Of a stretch of 64,000 bases of DNA, positions 56,792-64,000 are shown one piece after another. The notes beneath the pieces are model-generated. The model made no database searches and was not told where the DNA came from. It saw only the letters and a program-made list of their open reading frames with translations. Every line of letters starts with the position of its first letter. Position 1 is the first letter of the stretch. A program made the translations under genes and the position numbers. The DNA lies in NCBI GenBank assembly GCA_002500135.1, contig DLSM01000004.1, positions 230 through 64,229 of the forward strand. Reading direction: 5' to 3'. The stretch is from Christensenella sp. UBA7862 (GTDB lineage: Bacteria > Bacillota > Clostridia > Christensenellales > UBA1242).

Positions 56792-57417
56792 TGTTTATAA
56801 GCCTCCTCTATTTTTTTGATTGCATCTTTGGTGATGTAAAGTCTTGAATTTGCAACAACATCATAAGTTCCAAGCACGTCAGCATATGTGACATGAGCGT
56901 TTGGAATGTTGTTTGAAGCACGAAGAATATCGTCATTCTTTTGGTCAAGAACAAACATAACATTTTTCTTGCCAACTTCAAAATTGTTCATAATTTCTTG
57001 GAAGAACTTTGTCTTTGGAGCTTCCAAAGAAACTTTGTCAAGCACAACAACTTCATTATCTGCAAGTTTTGCACTGATTGCGCTCTTAAATGCAGCAACT
57101 CTCATTGTTTTGTTGATTTTTTGAGAGAAATCTCTTGGCTTTGGTGCAAAAATGATACCGCCGCCTTTCCATTGAGCACTCTTTGTGGAGCCTTGTCTTG
57201 CCCTACCTGTGCCTTTTTGTCTCCAAGGCTTCTTTGCATGTCCTCTTACTTCGCTGCGAAGCAAAGCAGATTTTGTGCCTTGTCTTTGATTATTGTTGTA
57301 AGCAACCACAACTTGGTGAATAAGAGGTTCATTGTATTCACAGCCAAACACTTCTTCTGAAAGAGTAGCTTGTCCTACAACTTCTGCTTTTGTGTTATAA
57401 ACTTTAACTTTAGGCAT
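56788..57417 (-). CDS. rplD: 50S ribosomal protein L4
   Basis: The 209-residue protein has the tunnel loop QGTKSALLRSEVRGHAKKPW, RQKGTGRARQGSTKSAQWKGGG and APKPRDFSQKINKTMRVAAFKSA. L4 of E. coli represses the S10 operon by binding its leader; whether it does so here is unknown, but the leader does contain hairpins. Confidence 0.98.
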   Translation of the reverse strand: MPKVKVYNTKAEVVGQATLSEEVFGCEYNEPLIHQVVVAYNNNQRQGTKSALLRSEVRGHAKKPWRQKGTGRARQGSTKSAQWKGGGIIFAPKPRDFSQKINKTMRVAAFKSAISAKLADNEVVVLDKVSLEAPKTKFFQEIMNNFEVGKKNVMFVLDQKNDDILRASNNIPNAHVTYADVLGTYDVVANSRLYITKDAIKKIEEAYKQ

Positions 57418-57430
57418 TTCTAACTACTCC

Positions 57431-58069
57431 TTATCTTTTGATCTTTTTTGCATTGCAGATGAACACAAGTCCGTCTTTGCTGCCAGGCACGCTGCCTTTG
57501 ACAAGCATAAGATTTCTTTCTTCATCAATTTTTACGACTTTTAGATTTTGTTTTGTAACTCTATCGTTACCGAATTGTCCAGGCATCTTACGATTTTTGA
57601 ACACTCTTGCTGGTGTTGAACTTCCACTCAAACCACCAACTTCTCTATGCACAGGTCCTGTGCCGTGACTCATTCTAAGTCTTCTTGCGTTCCATCTTTT
57701 GATAACGCCGCTGAACCCATGTCCTTTTGAAGTTCCAGTCACGTCAACCAAATCTCCTTCAGCAAACACTGAACATTTGATTTCGTTTCCAACTTCAAGG
57801 TTTGATGTGTCAGAAAGTCTAAATTCTCTAAGATATTTCTTTGCTTCGACATTTGCTTTCTTAAACAACCCCATTTCTGGTTTATTTTTGGATTTTTCTT
57901 TAGCTTCGCCAAATCCAACAACCACTGCATCGTATCCATCTTTATCCACGGTCTTCTTTTGGACAACGGTGCAAGGTCCTGCAAGGATAACAGTTACTGG
58001 AGTAACTTTTCCATCAAGGTCGAATACTTGAGTCATCCCCAATTTTTTTCCTAAAATAGCTTTTTCCAT
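57431..58069 (-). CDS. rplC: 50S ribosomal protein L3
   Basis: Early assembly protein. The 212-residue protein has AILGKKLGMTQVFDLDGKVTPVTVI (given as ILGKKLGMTQVFDLDGKVTP), GTSKGHGFSGVIKRWN, RRLRMSHGTGPVHREVGGLSGSSTPARVFKNRKMPGQFG (given as HGTGPVHREVGGLSGSSTPA and RKMPGQFGNDRVT). Normal. Confidence 0.98.
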   Translation of the reverse strand: MEKAILGKKLGMTQVFDLDGKVTPVTVILAGPCTVVQKKTVDKDGYDAVVVGFGEAKEKSKNKPEMGLFKKANVEAKKYLREFRLSDTSNLEVGNEIKCSVFAEGDLVDVTGTSKGHGFSGVIKRWNARRLRMSHGTGPVHREVGGLSGSSTPARVFKNRKMPGQFGNDRVTKQNLKVVKIDEERNLMLVKGSVPGSKDGLVFICNAKKIKR

Positions 58070-58086
58070 TTTTCACCTCTCGACCT

Positions 58087-58395
58087 TTATAGTTTGATAT
58101 TGATATCAACGCCAGCAGGAAGATCAAGTTTCATAAGTGAATCGACAGCCTTGCTTGATGGTGTGTAAATATCAATTATCCTTTTGTGTGTGCGCATCTC
58201 AAATTGTTCACGACTATCCTTATATTTATGAGGCGCCCTGATGATTGTCACCACTTCTTTTTCAGTTGGAAGTGGGATTGGACCTGCAACTTGGGAACCG
58301 GATTTTGACGCTGCTTCCATAATTCTAGAAGTAGCAAGGTCAATCAAGTTGTGGTCATAACTTTTTAATTTGATTCTGATTTTTTGTGTTGCCAT
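58087..58395 (-). CDS. rpsJ: 30S ribosomal protein S10
   Basis: First gene of the operon; also the NusB partner in antitermination. The 102-residue protein has QKIRIKLKSYDHNLIDLATS, GPIPLPTEKEVVTIIRAPHK, YKDSREQFEMRTHKRIIDIY and LMKLDLPAGVDINIKL. I start at the ATG with AAGGAG upstream; the frame's first ATG is 18 bases earlier, upstream of that site. Confidence 0.98.
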   Translation of the reverse strand: MATQKIRIKLKSYDHNLIDLATSRIMEAASKSGSQVAGPIPLPTEKEVVTIIRAPHKYKDSREQFEMRTHKRIIDIYTPSSKAVDSLMKLDLPAGVDINIKL

Positions 58396-58422
58396 ATACT
58401 CTCCTTCTACCATGCTGGGACA

Positions 58423-58490
58423 TTCAATACACTTCCCCGTGTGTTTCGTATTGAAGGTCTTTAAAAAAAATCTTAGAAAGATTTTTAACC
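58423..58490 (-). promoter_or_regulatory. Hairpins in the S10 operon leader
   Basis: The leader is about 190 bases. Near its end, minus-strand TTCAATAC pairs with GTATTGAA (58423-58455). Just before it AAAAATCTT-TCT-AAGATTTTT with a T-run (58466-58485) looks like a weak terminator. The two could form an attenuation or autoregulatory device; this is inference from base pairing only. Confidence 0.4.
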
Positions 58491-58591
58491 AGCCCGCTTG
58501 AATTTTAATTCAAACTTGTCCACGCAAATTCTCCAGTTTTGTTGCTAAAAGTGGTAACTTTGCGCTTCATCCCAATTTTCACGGTGACACC

Positions 58592-58620
58592 ATTTTACAA
58601 CAACTTATTCAATTCGTCAA
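58592..58620 (-). promoter_or_regulatory. Promoter of the S10-spc-alpha operon
   Basis: Minus strand TTGACG (58615-58620), 17-base spacer, TAAAAT (58592-58597). A second TATAAT-type -10 lies about 40 bases further upstream after a long T-run. No other strong promoter is visible down to rplQ. The 58621-58807 remainder of the gap is A/T-rich with no gene. Confidence 0.78.
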
Positions 58621-58807
58621 CCCTTTTTTTCAATAAATTATACCCTTTTTTCAAAAAAAAATAAATTTGTGCAAATTGCACAAAGATATTTTTCAAAATG
58701 CCCCATTTTTCTTGTCAAAGACACCCCCTTCCCCAGAATTTTTACCTTTCACCCCCGCCGAAAAGTCCCTATATATATAATAGGTTGCATTTTCGCCAAA
58801 TTTTAAC

Positions 58808-58831
58808 AAAAAAGGTCACCCGTAGGCGACC
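58808..58831 (-). terminator. Terminator of the DUF1858 gene
   Basis: Minus strand GGTCGCC-TACG-GGTGACC (seven pairs with one G-U) followed by T6. Confidence 0.85.
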
Positions 58832-58883
58832 AAAATTGTCTTTTAAGAAAATTAATAAATTTTCCCTTAAGAAATCACTTTTT

Positions 58884-59093
58884 TTAACTTTTCTTTGCTG
58901 GAATTAAGTCCTCGTTAAGTTTTTTGACCATAAAGTCGGTGTCAAGTCCATGAACCGCACCCGCTTCTTCCACAGTTTCCATTTGGCTCATTGGGCAAGA
59001 AAAGCAGTGCATGCCAAACCCACGCAAAATATCCTCCGCATTGGAGTAATTTCTCAAAATTTCACCCAAAGTGGTGTCTTTTTTAACTTCCAT
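58884..59093 (-). CDS. DUF1858 domain protein
   Basis: The 69-residue protein matches DUF1858 throughout: VKKDTTLGEILRNYSNAEDILRGFGMHCFSCPMS (given as DTTLGEILRNYSNAEDILRG and FGMHCFSCPMSQMETVEEA). The C-x2-C pair (about residues 30 and 33) is the family's presumed redox or metal site. Members are small stand-alone proteins common in anaerobes, sometimes associated with hybrid-cluster protein. Binding site GGAG is upstream. Confidence 0.92.
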   Translation of the reverse strand: MEVKKDTTLGEILRNYSNAEDILRGFGMHCFSCPMSQMETVEEAGAVHGLDTDFMVKKLNEDLIPAKKS

Positions 59094-59276
59094 TTTTTCT
59101 CCTTTATTTTGTTAAGCACTTTTCCCTTATTTTTATCACTTTCCAAAATTTTAACTCACAAAAAGCAAATTTTATTTGAAAAATGTAACAGCCGCAAGTT
59201 TTTTTTACTTAACACACAAAATTTTACACCCAAAATCACATTTCGTCAATTATTTTATTTGTCCAATGGATAAAAT

Positions 59277-60677
59277 CTACAACTTACTCTTGCAAACCAT
59301 GCAAATTTCACTCTCATCTGTGTTTTTTGCTCCACAACATGGGCAAACGACAAACCCACTCACTTGAGAACCACATTTTTTGCAGAAATTCGAGTTTTGG
59401 TCAATATTTTCTCCACATCGTGGACATTTCTTCGTTAAAATCTCATTTTTTATGTCATAACAGTCATTTTTACTGTCACTAACAGAAATTTTGTCGCCAT
59501 TCCCAACATTGTCGTTATCTTTTTGGTGACTTGTCATATAATTTTCAAGTGCTTGCACACCTTCATCTTCTTTTTTAAACAAATTAGGTTCTTTCTGCAC
59601 GGACACTGGTTCAAAAGTATTCCAACTGTTGTTTTCTGGTGCATTTCCAACATTATTTGAGTTAAAGTTGTTAAAATTCGAATAATTTTCACTTCCGAAA
59701 GAATTTTTATCACTTTTTCCGCTTGAAAACGAATTTTCCCCGCTTTGTGTGTTAAAGTTTGAATAATTGTTTACTTTTTCTATATTCGCAGAAGAATTTG
59801 TCGCAGAATTGTTACTAAATGTATCATTGCCTTGCAAAGAGTTTTCTTTTCCCAATATAATCTCGCTATTTGAGACGGTTACAAAGACCTTTTCTTGGGG
59901 TTTTTGTGCCGAGTTGAGTTCTTGTTCAACATGAGTCAAAAACACGTCTTCTTGACCCCTTTTAAGAGCCAAATCGTGCAATGTCTTTTCCTTTTTTGGA
60001 ATGATTAAGTCATCTATTCTAATTGCCGTAATATCAATGCCCAGACTTACACAAAGTTTGCTTAGTTTGGAGAGAACTAAATCTTGCACTTTTTCTTTGC
60101 AAGTGGTGTAAATATCAAAACTGAGTTCCGCCTTGTCCAAAATTTTTGACACTTCATCCGCAACAAGAATGGAAATCTCTCGTCCGAGCGTCTTATTTCT
60201 CAAAACAGCAAACTCAGAGCTAAACACTCCCATAAATTTTCGCATATCTTTTATGCAAAAGTCAAAATTGCCTAGAAGCCTAATTCTCATTTTTCCATTT
60301 GGAGTTTTGCAAAGAAATTTCTCGTGAGTTTTAAAACTTAAGTTATGTCCGTCAATCTTCACAAAATAAATATCTGCTGGCAGAGTTTTTGGCGTAACAA
60401 TTCCCTTTTTGACAAGCATATGGTGATGTTCCCTAAAAAGTCTTGGCACAGTCACATCTTCAAGTTTAACTTCGCCCTCATCATCTCGCAAAATATCAAG
60501 AACTTTGTTATGATAGCACACAACAAGGTTATATCCATGCTCAATTTGAACATTTGTCCCCAGTTCTATAGAATTATTTTTCAAAGGAACAAAATAAACA
60601 ATATCACCCTTATATTTTTCTGGCAGCGAAATTGCTTTCTTTTTTATTAAGTTAGAAAAAAAACTAAAAAATCCCAT
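59277..60677 (-). CDS. SPFH-domain protein with C-terminal double zinc ribbon
   Basis: The 466-residue protein has an SPFH-like domain (about 1-260: EKYKGDIVYFVPLKNNSIELG, LLGNFDFCIKDMRKFMGVFS, LGIDITAIRIDDLIIPKKE), a Ser/Asn/Phe-rich disordered linker (about 280-375: NSFSSGKSDKNSFGSE, NFNNFNSNN) and two zinc ribbons at the end (CPRCGENIDQNSNFCKKCG and CPCCGAKNTDESEICMVCK). This resembles the virion-core/YdjI-type SPFH proteins with zinc ribbons. No membrane helix. An extended -10 lies 12 bases before the ATG, giving a very short leader. It is divergent from the PRC-barrel gene. Confidence 0.82.
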   Translation of the reverse strand: MGFFSFFSNLIKKKAISLPEKYKGDIVYFVPLKNNSIELGTNVQIEHGYNLVVCYHNKVLDILRDDEGEVKLEDVTVPRLFREHHHMLVKKGIVTPKTLPADIYFVKIDGHNLSFKTHEKFLCKTPNGKMRIRLLGNFDFCIKDMRKFMGVFSSEFAVLRNKTLGREISILVADEVSKILDKAELSFDIYTTCKEKVQDLVLSKLSKLCVSLGIDITAIRIDDLIIPKKEKTLHDLALKRGQEDVFLTHVEQELNSAQKPQEKVFVTVSNSEIILGKENSLQGNDTFSNNSATNSSANIEKVNNYSNFNTQSGENSFSSGKSDKNSFGSENYSNFNNFNSNNVGNAPENNSWNTFEPVSVQKEPNLFKKEDEGVQALENYMTSHQKDNDNVGNGDKISVSDSKNDCYDIKNEILTKKCPRCGENIDQNSNFCKKCGSQVSGFVVCPCCGAKNTDESEICMVCKSKL

Positions 60678-60689
60678 ACTTTCGTCATA

Positions 60690-60698
60690 ATTTTATCA
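60690..60698 (-). promoter_or_regulatory. Extended -10 of the SPFH/zinc-ribbon gene
   Basis: Minus strand TGATAAAAT (TAAAAT at 60690-60695), 12 bases before the ATG; expected leader about 5 bases. Confidence 0.55.
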
Positions 60699-60789
60699 CA
60701 CCCAACAAAAAAATGCTAGCAAATGAAATAATAAATGGCAAAAAGTTTACATATATTTAAGTATTGACTTACACAAAAAGGGAGAAAAA

Positions 60790-61509
60790 ATGAAACTTCT
60801 AAGCGATTTTATTGCAAAAAGAGTGTTAAACCTTAGTTCTGGACAAGTTGAAGGGACTATAAAAAATGCTTGTTTTGATGCAAATTTTAAAAAAGTTGAA
60901 AACTTTAAAATGTTTGATGACGAAGACGAAGAATATTTGTTAAATGCTAGGAAAATATGTGCAGTGGGACAAGATGCCGTGGTTATAAAAAACAGAGAAG
61001 CCATGGTTCTTGCCATAAACGAAGCAGAATGTCGAGATTTTTCCACCATGAATATGCAAGTTTATTCAGCAGATGGCAAAAACATAGGACGAGTTAGCGA
61101 CCTTGAATTGACGGATAATTATAAACTGAATTCCCTTGTCATAGGTGACAAAAAAGTATCCCCCGACAGTATAATAAGCCTTGGAAAAGTAATTGTAACA
61201 AAAGGCGAAAATACGACAAAAACACTTTCAAAATCTAGGACAAACCCTTTCAAAAATTCCGTTGACCCCGCCCACAAAGTTACAATTCTAGCCCCTCAAA
61301 TTGAGGTCGAGGCAAAAACACCTTCGACCCCCGCCCGTGCAGTGGCGTCCCCAAACTTTTTACTTGGAAGACGAGCCGTCAAAACGATTTATGGCGTAAA
61401 CAATGAGATAATTATCAAAAAAGAAAGCCCAATAACCGTCCTAACTCTTGAAGCCGCCCGTAGGCATGGCAAACTTGTAGAACTCACAGTTTTTTCCCGT
61501 TCAAACTAA
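60790..61509 (+). CDS. PRC-barrel domain protein
   Basis: The 239-residue protein contains two PRC-barrel-like segments: residues about 1-80 (LSDFIAKRVLNLSSGQVEGTI, then NACFDANFKKVENFKMF given as ACFDANFKKVENFKMF) and about 90-140 (MQVYSADGKNIGRVSDLELTD). Together they resemble the YlmC/sporulation-type photoreaction-centre barrels. A basic Pro/Lys linker and a C-terminal beta part (YGVNNEIIIKKESPITVLTLEAARRHG, given as VNNEIIIKKESPITVLTLEA) follow. GGGAG precedes the ATG. A soluble protein; role unknown. Confidence 0.8.
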   Translation: MKLLSDFIAKRVLNLSSGQVEGTIKNACFDANFKKVENFKMFDDEDEEYLLNARKICAVGQDAVVIKNREAMVLAINEAECRDFSTMNMQVYSADGKNIGRVSDLELTDNYKLNSLVIGDKKVSPDSIISLGKVIVTKGENTTKTLSKSRTNPFKNSVDPAHKVTILAPQIEVEAKTPSTPARAVASPNFLLGRRAVKTIYGVNNEIIIKKESPITVLTLEAARRHGKLVELTVFSRSN

Positions 61510-61523
61510 TTTCCATACAAATA

Positions 61524-61562
61524 AAAAAACACCCAAAGGACTTGAAATCTTTTGGGCGTTTT
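61524..61562. terminator. Bidirectional terminator between convergent genes
   Basis: AAAACACCCAAAAG-type stem (AAAACACCCAAAG and CTTTTGGGCGTTTT) with a 10-base loop; A-run on one side, T-run on the other. Confidence 0.85.
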
Positions 61563-61567
61563 CATAA

Positions 61568-63976
61568 TCATTTGTTTGAGTTGAGAAGTTTTTGCATTTC
61601 GGCATTAAGTTCATCAATTTCAGAATTTTGTTTTCTTGAAACAGTCTTTTTGCCTCTTGCACTTGTTCCTCTGTTTCTCACCGATTGTTTACGTTCTTTT
61701 CTTGCTGGACGAAGTTGAATTTCATCTTCTTCGTTTTCTTCTTCCTCCACTGGTTCTTGTGGCACAACTTTTGGTTCTTCCACTTTTTGTTCCGCTTGAG
61801 GAGCAGGTTGTGGTGCTGGTTGAGCAGCAGGTTGCGTCATTTGAATAACAATAGGTTGAGGTTGTGGCACTGGTTGAGGTGCAACATATGGTTGAGCGTA
61901 TCCTTGTGGATAGCCTTGAGGATATTGGTTATAGTTATATCCGTTGTAGCCATATTGCCCCGCTGGAGTTTGTGCGTCCATTTTGGAGATTGTGTTGTTG
62001 AGTTCTTGCTCAAGTTGTTCACGCTCTCTCTTTAGCCTATTGTTTTCTTCTTCAATTTGCTTTTGAATTTGTTGCAAATCGTCTGCAGTTGCTTCTGTTG
62101 AAATACTTCCGTCATCATCGCTGTCATTGTCGTCTTCTTTTTTGAAGAAATCTTCACCATTCACACTTTCTTCAGAAGAATTGTTTTCAACTGGAGCATT
62201 TTCATTTGAAACATCTTGGGCTGGAGTTTCTTCTTGTGGTTCAGAAACTTCTTGTTGCACTGGTTGCTCAACATTTTGCTCATAATCTTGTTGTGCTGGA
62301 GCATATTCTTCATACTGAACTGGCTCTTGAGGGACTTGTTGTTCCGCTGGTTCTGCATTTACATATTCTTGAGGTTGTTCACTTTGTGATTCTGCTTGAG
62401 ATGCAGCTTCTTGTGGAGTTTCAACATATTGCATGTTTTGTGGTTCAACATATTGTTCAGACACATTTGAACCCGTATCAATGGAATTTTCCTCAGTTGA
62501 AGTTATTTCTTCTGGGTTTTGTTGTTTCATGGAATACAACTCATCTGTTGTAATTTCATTTCCTTTAATTAGGTTGGCATTTGGGTCAAGTTGTTCATTT
62601 GTCATGCCGCCCACGCCTTGAAGGTCTGTAAGAAGTGCTTTTAAGTCGCTGTTTTCTTGAGCAAGTGCGAGGAGTTTTTCGTTCCCAACTTCTGCAGCCT
62701 TTTCGGTCAAAGCCTTATAAAGTGTGTTTGCATAATGTTTGAATTCAAGAAGCATTGCTTGTTGCACAAAGTTTTTCTTTTCTTCAATTTCTGCTTCACG
62801 TTTTTTAATTTCACCATCAAGGGCTTCTTGTTCATTATTAAATTTGGTTGTTGCTTCTTCAAGGTCTTTTTCAAGTTGTTGTTGTTTCTTAATTTCGTCA
62901 CCTTGTTGCTTTCTTATATAGTTGCTTTCAATACGGTTTGTAGAAGCTTCTTGTTGCGCACGCAAACTATCCAAGTTTTCTCTTGATGCTTGCAATTTTC
63001 TTTGCATGTCTTTGCTTGTTGTTTCAAAGTTCTTTTTGTAATTTTCCTTTTCCGCTTCAATGGCGTCGCTTTCGTCTTGCAAACGTTTTCTCACTTTAAT
63101 AAAGGTTTCACTTTCCTTCATTGCTCTTTCAAGAACAAGTGAGCCGTCAATGCCAAGGTCGCCAAAGTCATATTCTTCGCAAGCAACAGAACTTTCTCTT
63201 GCTTTTTCAAGTTGTTCTTGTTCAACCAAAGCACGTTTTTCAAGATATTGTTGAAGGATAGGAATTCCCTCCTTAATTTCTTGTTTTGTGAACAAAATTT
63301 CATAATCGACATATGCTGGAAGTGTTGTAACTGCTTTTTCAAGGTTGCGTTCAAACACCGGAAAGTTTTCAAAAAGAAGCGAATAAATTTCATTCTTTCT
63401 AAGTCTTGCAAAAAGCACATAAATTGAATAGATAACAACAACGGCAAGTGGACATAAAACTGCGACCAAAAGCCTCATGTTTTCTTCCACAACATCAATG
63501 CCCGCTTTGTAAGAATATGCAAGCCCAACTGACAATGCAAGCACTGCAATAAGTGTTGTAAAAATTGAAAAGTTGCCGAGGTGCTTTTCAATGGAAGAAG
63601 ACCTAAGTGGTTTGTCCACGCAGGTGTTTGTATTTATATATTTGGTTGGGCCGTCTTCCCTATTTAGCATATATATTTGCCAAGAGTTTCTAAGCGTTTT
63701 TGGCACCCTTTTCATTTTAAGGTTAAACTCCACCAAGTTCTCCTCGGTTATAAAAGGTTTTGCCAAAAAATACTTATTAAGTTTGTTAATACTTTTCAAA
63801 AGTTTGTTTTCATAGGAACCTCTGATAAGTGCCACCATAACAACAACAGCAAGCAACATAAGACCAACAAAAATTATTGGCCAAAACCATTGTTGTGCAA
63901 GGGTAACAAAAAGGTTAACGACAAAGTTTCTAACTGAGTCAACAATTTCCGAACCACTGAGTCCAAGCAAATTCAT
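61568..63976 (-). CDS. Large membrane protein with coiled coil and Gln/Pro-rich tail, unknown function
   Basis: No family recognised. The 802-residue protein has three membrane helices (about residues 32-51, 136-156 and 165-185), a long coiled coil (about 215-430: KVRKRLQDESDAIEAEKEN, then EQLEKARE and KQQQLEKDLEEATTKFN heptads), an acidic Gln/Glu/Pro-rich region (about 460-640), a second short coiled coil (QIQKQIEEENNRLKREREQL), a Tyr/Gly/Pro/Gln-rich stretch (YGYNGYNYNQYPQGYPQG) and a basic C terminus (ARKERKQSVRNRGTSARGKK). GAGGAAGGTGG precedes the ATG. The layout suggests an envelope scaffold, but no function can be named. Confidence 0.75.
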   Translation of the reverse strand: MNLLGLSGSEIVDSVRNFVVNLFVTLAQQWFWPIIFVGLMLLAVVVMVALIRGSYENKLLKSINKLNKYFLAKPFITEENLVEFNLKMKRVPKTLRNSWQIYMLNREDGPTKYINTNTCVDKPLRSSSIEKHLGNFSIFTTLIAVLALSVGLAYSYKAGIDVVEENMRLLVAVLCPLAVVVIYSIYVLFARLRKNEIYSLLFENFPVFERNLEKAVTTLPAYVDYEILFTKQEIKEGIPILQQYLEKRALVEQEQLEKARESSVACEEYDFGDLGIDGSLVLERAMKESETFIKVRKRLQDESDAIEAEKENYKKNFETTSKDMQRKLQASRENLDSLRAQQEASTNRIESNYIRKQQGDEIKKQQQLEKDLEEATTKFNNEQEALDGEIKKREAEIEEKKNFVQQAMLLEFKHYANTLYKALTEKAAEVGNEKLLALAQENSDLKALLTDLQGVGGMTNEQLDPNANLIKGNEITTDELYSMKQQNPEEITSTEENSIDTGSNVSEQYVEPQNMQYVETPQEAASQAESQSEQPQEYVNAEPAEQQVPQEPVQYEEYAPAQQDYEQNVEQPVQQEVSEPQEETPAQDVSNENAPVENNSSEESVNGEDFFKKEDDNDSDDDGSISTEATADDLQQIQKQIEEENNRLKREREQLEQELNNTISKMDAQTPAGQYGYNGYNYNQYPQGYPQGYAQPYVAPQPVPQPQPIVIQMTQPAAQPAPQPAPQAEQKVEEPKVVPQEPVEEEENEEDEIQLRPARKERKQSVRNRGTSARGKKTVSRKQNSEIDELNAEMQKLLNSNK

Positions 63977-64000
63977 ATTTCCACCTTCCTCAAAAATTTA

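Noticed and set aside
58396..58590. Riboswitch in the S10 leader
   Set aside because: Hairpins are present but no conserved riboswitch core was recognised, and ribosomal operons are usually controlled by their own proteins.

Overview
The window is a contiguous stretch of a low-GC bacterial chromosome. It almost certainly comes from a Bacillota (Firmicutes, Clostridia-like) organism. Evidence for this: the complete S10-spc-alpha ribosomal gene cluster in Firmicutes order with a KOW-domain gene between map and infA; the rnr-smpB-ssrA block with secG just upstream; FloA; a SpoVT-type AbrB regulator next to a SpoVB/MurJ-like flippase; zinc-ribbon (C+) forms of S4, S14, L36 and Adk; and AGGAGG ribosome binding sites. 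Species cannot be named from sequence alone; an uncultured gut lineage is my inference. Nearly all genes are on the minus strand. I saw no prophage, transposase, CRISPR array, rRNA or tRNA. The only RNA gene found is tmRNA.

Layout in coordinate order. 1-162: the 5' end of a truncated surface-protein gene, paralogous to the one at 22818-23693. 395-5436: operon ruvC-ruvA-ruvB-queA-tgt-yajC (Holliday-junction repair, queuosine tRNA modification, Sec accessory). 5568-8430: SUFU-domain protein, an unknown membrane-anchored protein and flotillin FloA. 8516-11340: anaerobic ribonucleotide reductase nrdD-nrdG with NrdR-box-like operators. 11769-14200: TetR-DUF998-TfoX-like operon facing a methyltransferase across a shared operator. 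14243-18115: ASCH protein, ComEC-like metallo-hydrolase, patatin lipase and a coiled-coil membrane protein. 18372-20927: radical SAM protein, DegV and MscL. 21132-23693: unknown membrane proteins, a LURP-one protein and an InlB-repeat surface protein containing a G10 tract. 24103-28572: ssrA, smpB, rnr, a membrane protein and secG. 28650-32803: small membrane protein, tpiA, gpmI, pgk. 33032-37955: dusB, SpoVB-like flippase, spoVT and two unknown genes. 38109-42266: a 1385-residue extracellular protein. 42444-58395: the ribosomal protein super-operon (rpsJ to rplQ, with secY, adk, map, infA, rpoA). 58884-63976: DUF1858 protein, SPFH/zinc-ribbon protein, PRC-barrel protein and a large coiled-coil membrane protein.

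Most of this is conserved housekeeping content. The unusual observations are: (a) smpB ends exactly where tmRNA begins, with no base between them; (b) at least three genes (floA, dusB, rnr) have a -10 element so close to the ATG that their mRNAs should be leaderless; (c) long Lys/Ala/Thr/Pro-rich tails occur on three unrelated proteins (YajC, Pgk, L24); (d) a G10 tract lies inside a surface-protein gene whose InlB repeat is split by an inserted domain; (e) a diverged ~105-bp structured repeat is present in two inverted copies; (f) structured leaders precede nrdD, rpsM and rpsJ. I found no clear new defence or mobile system.
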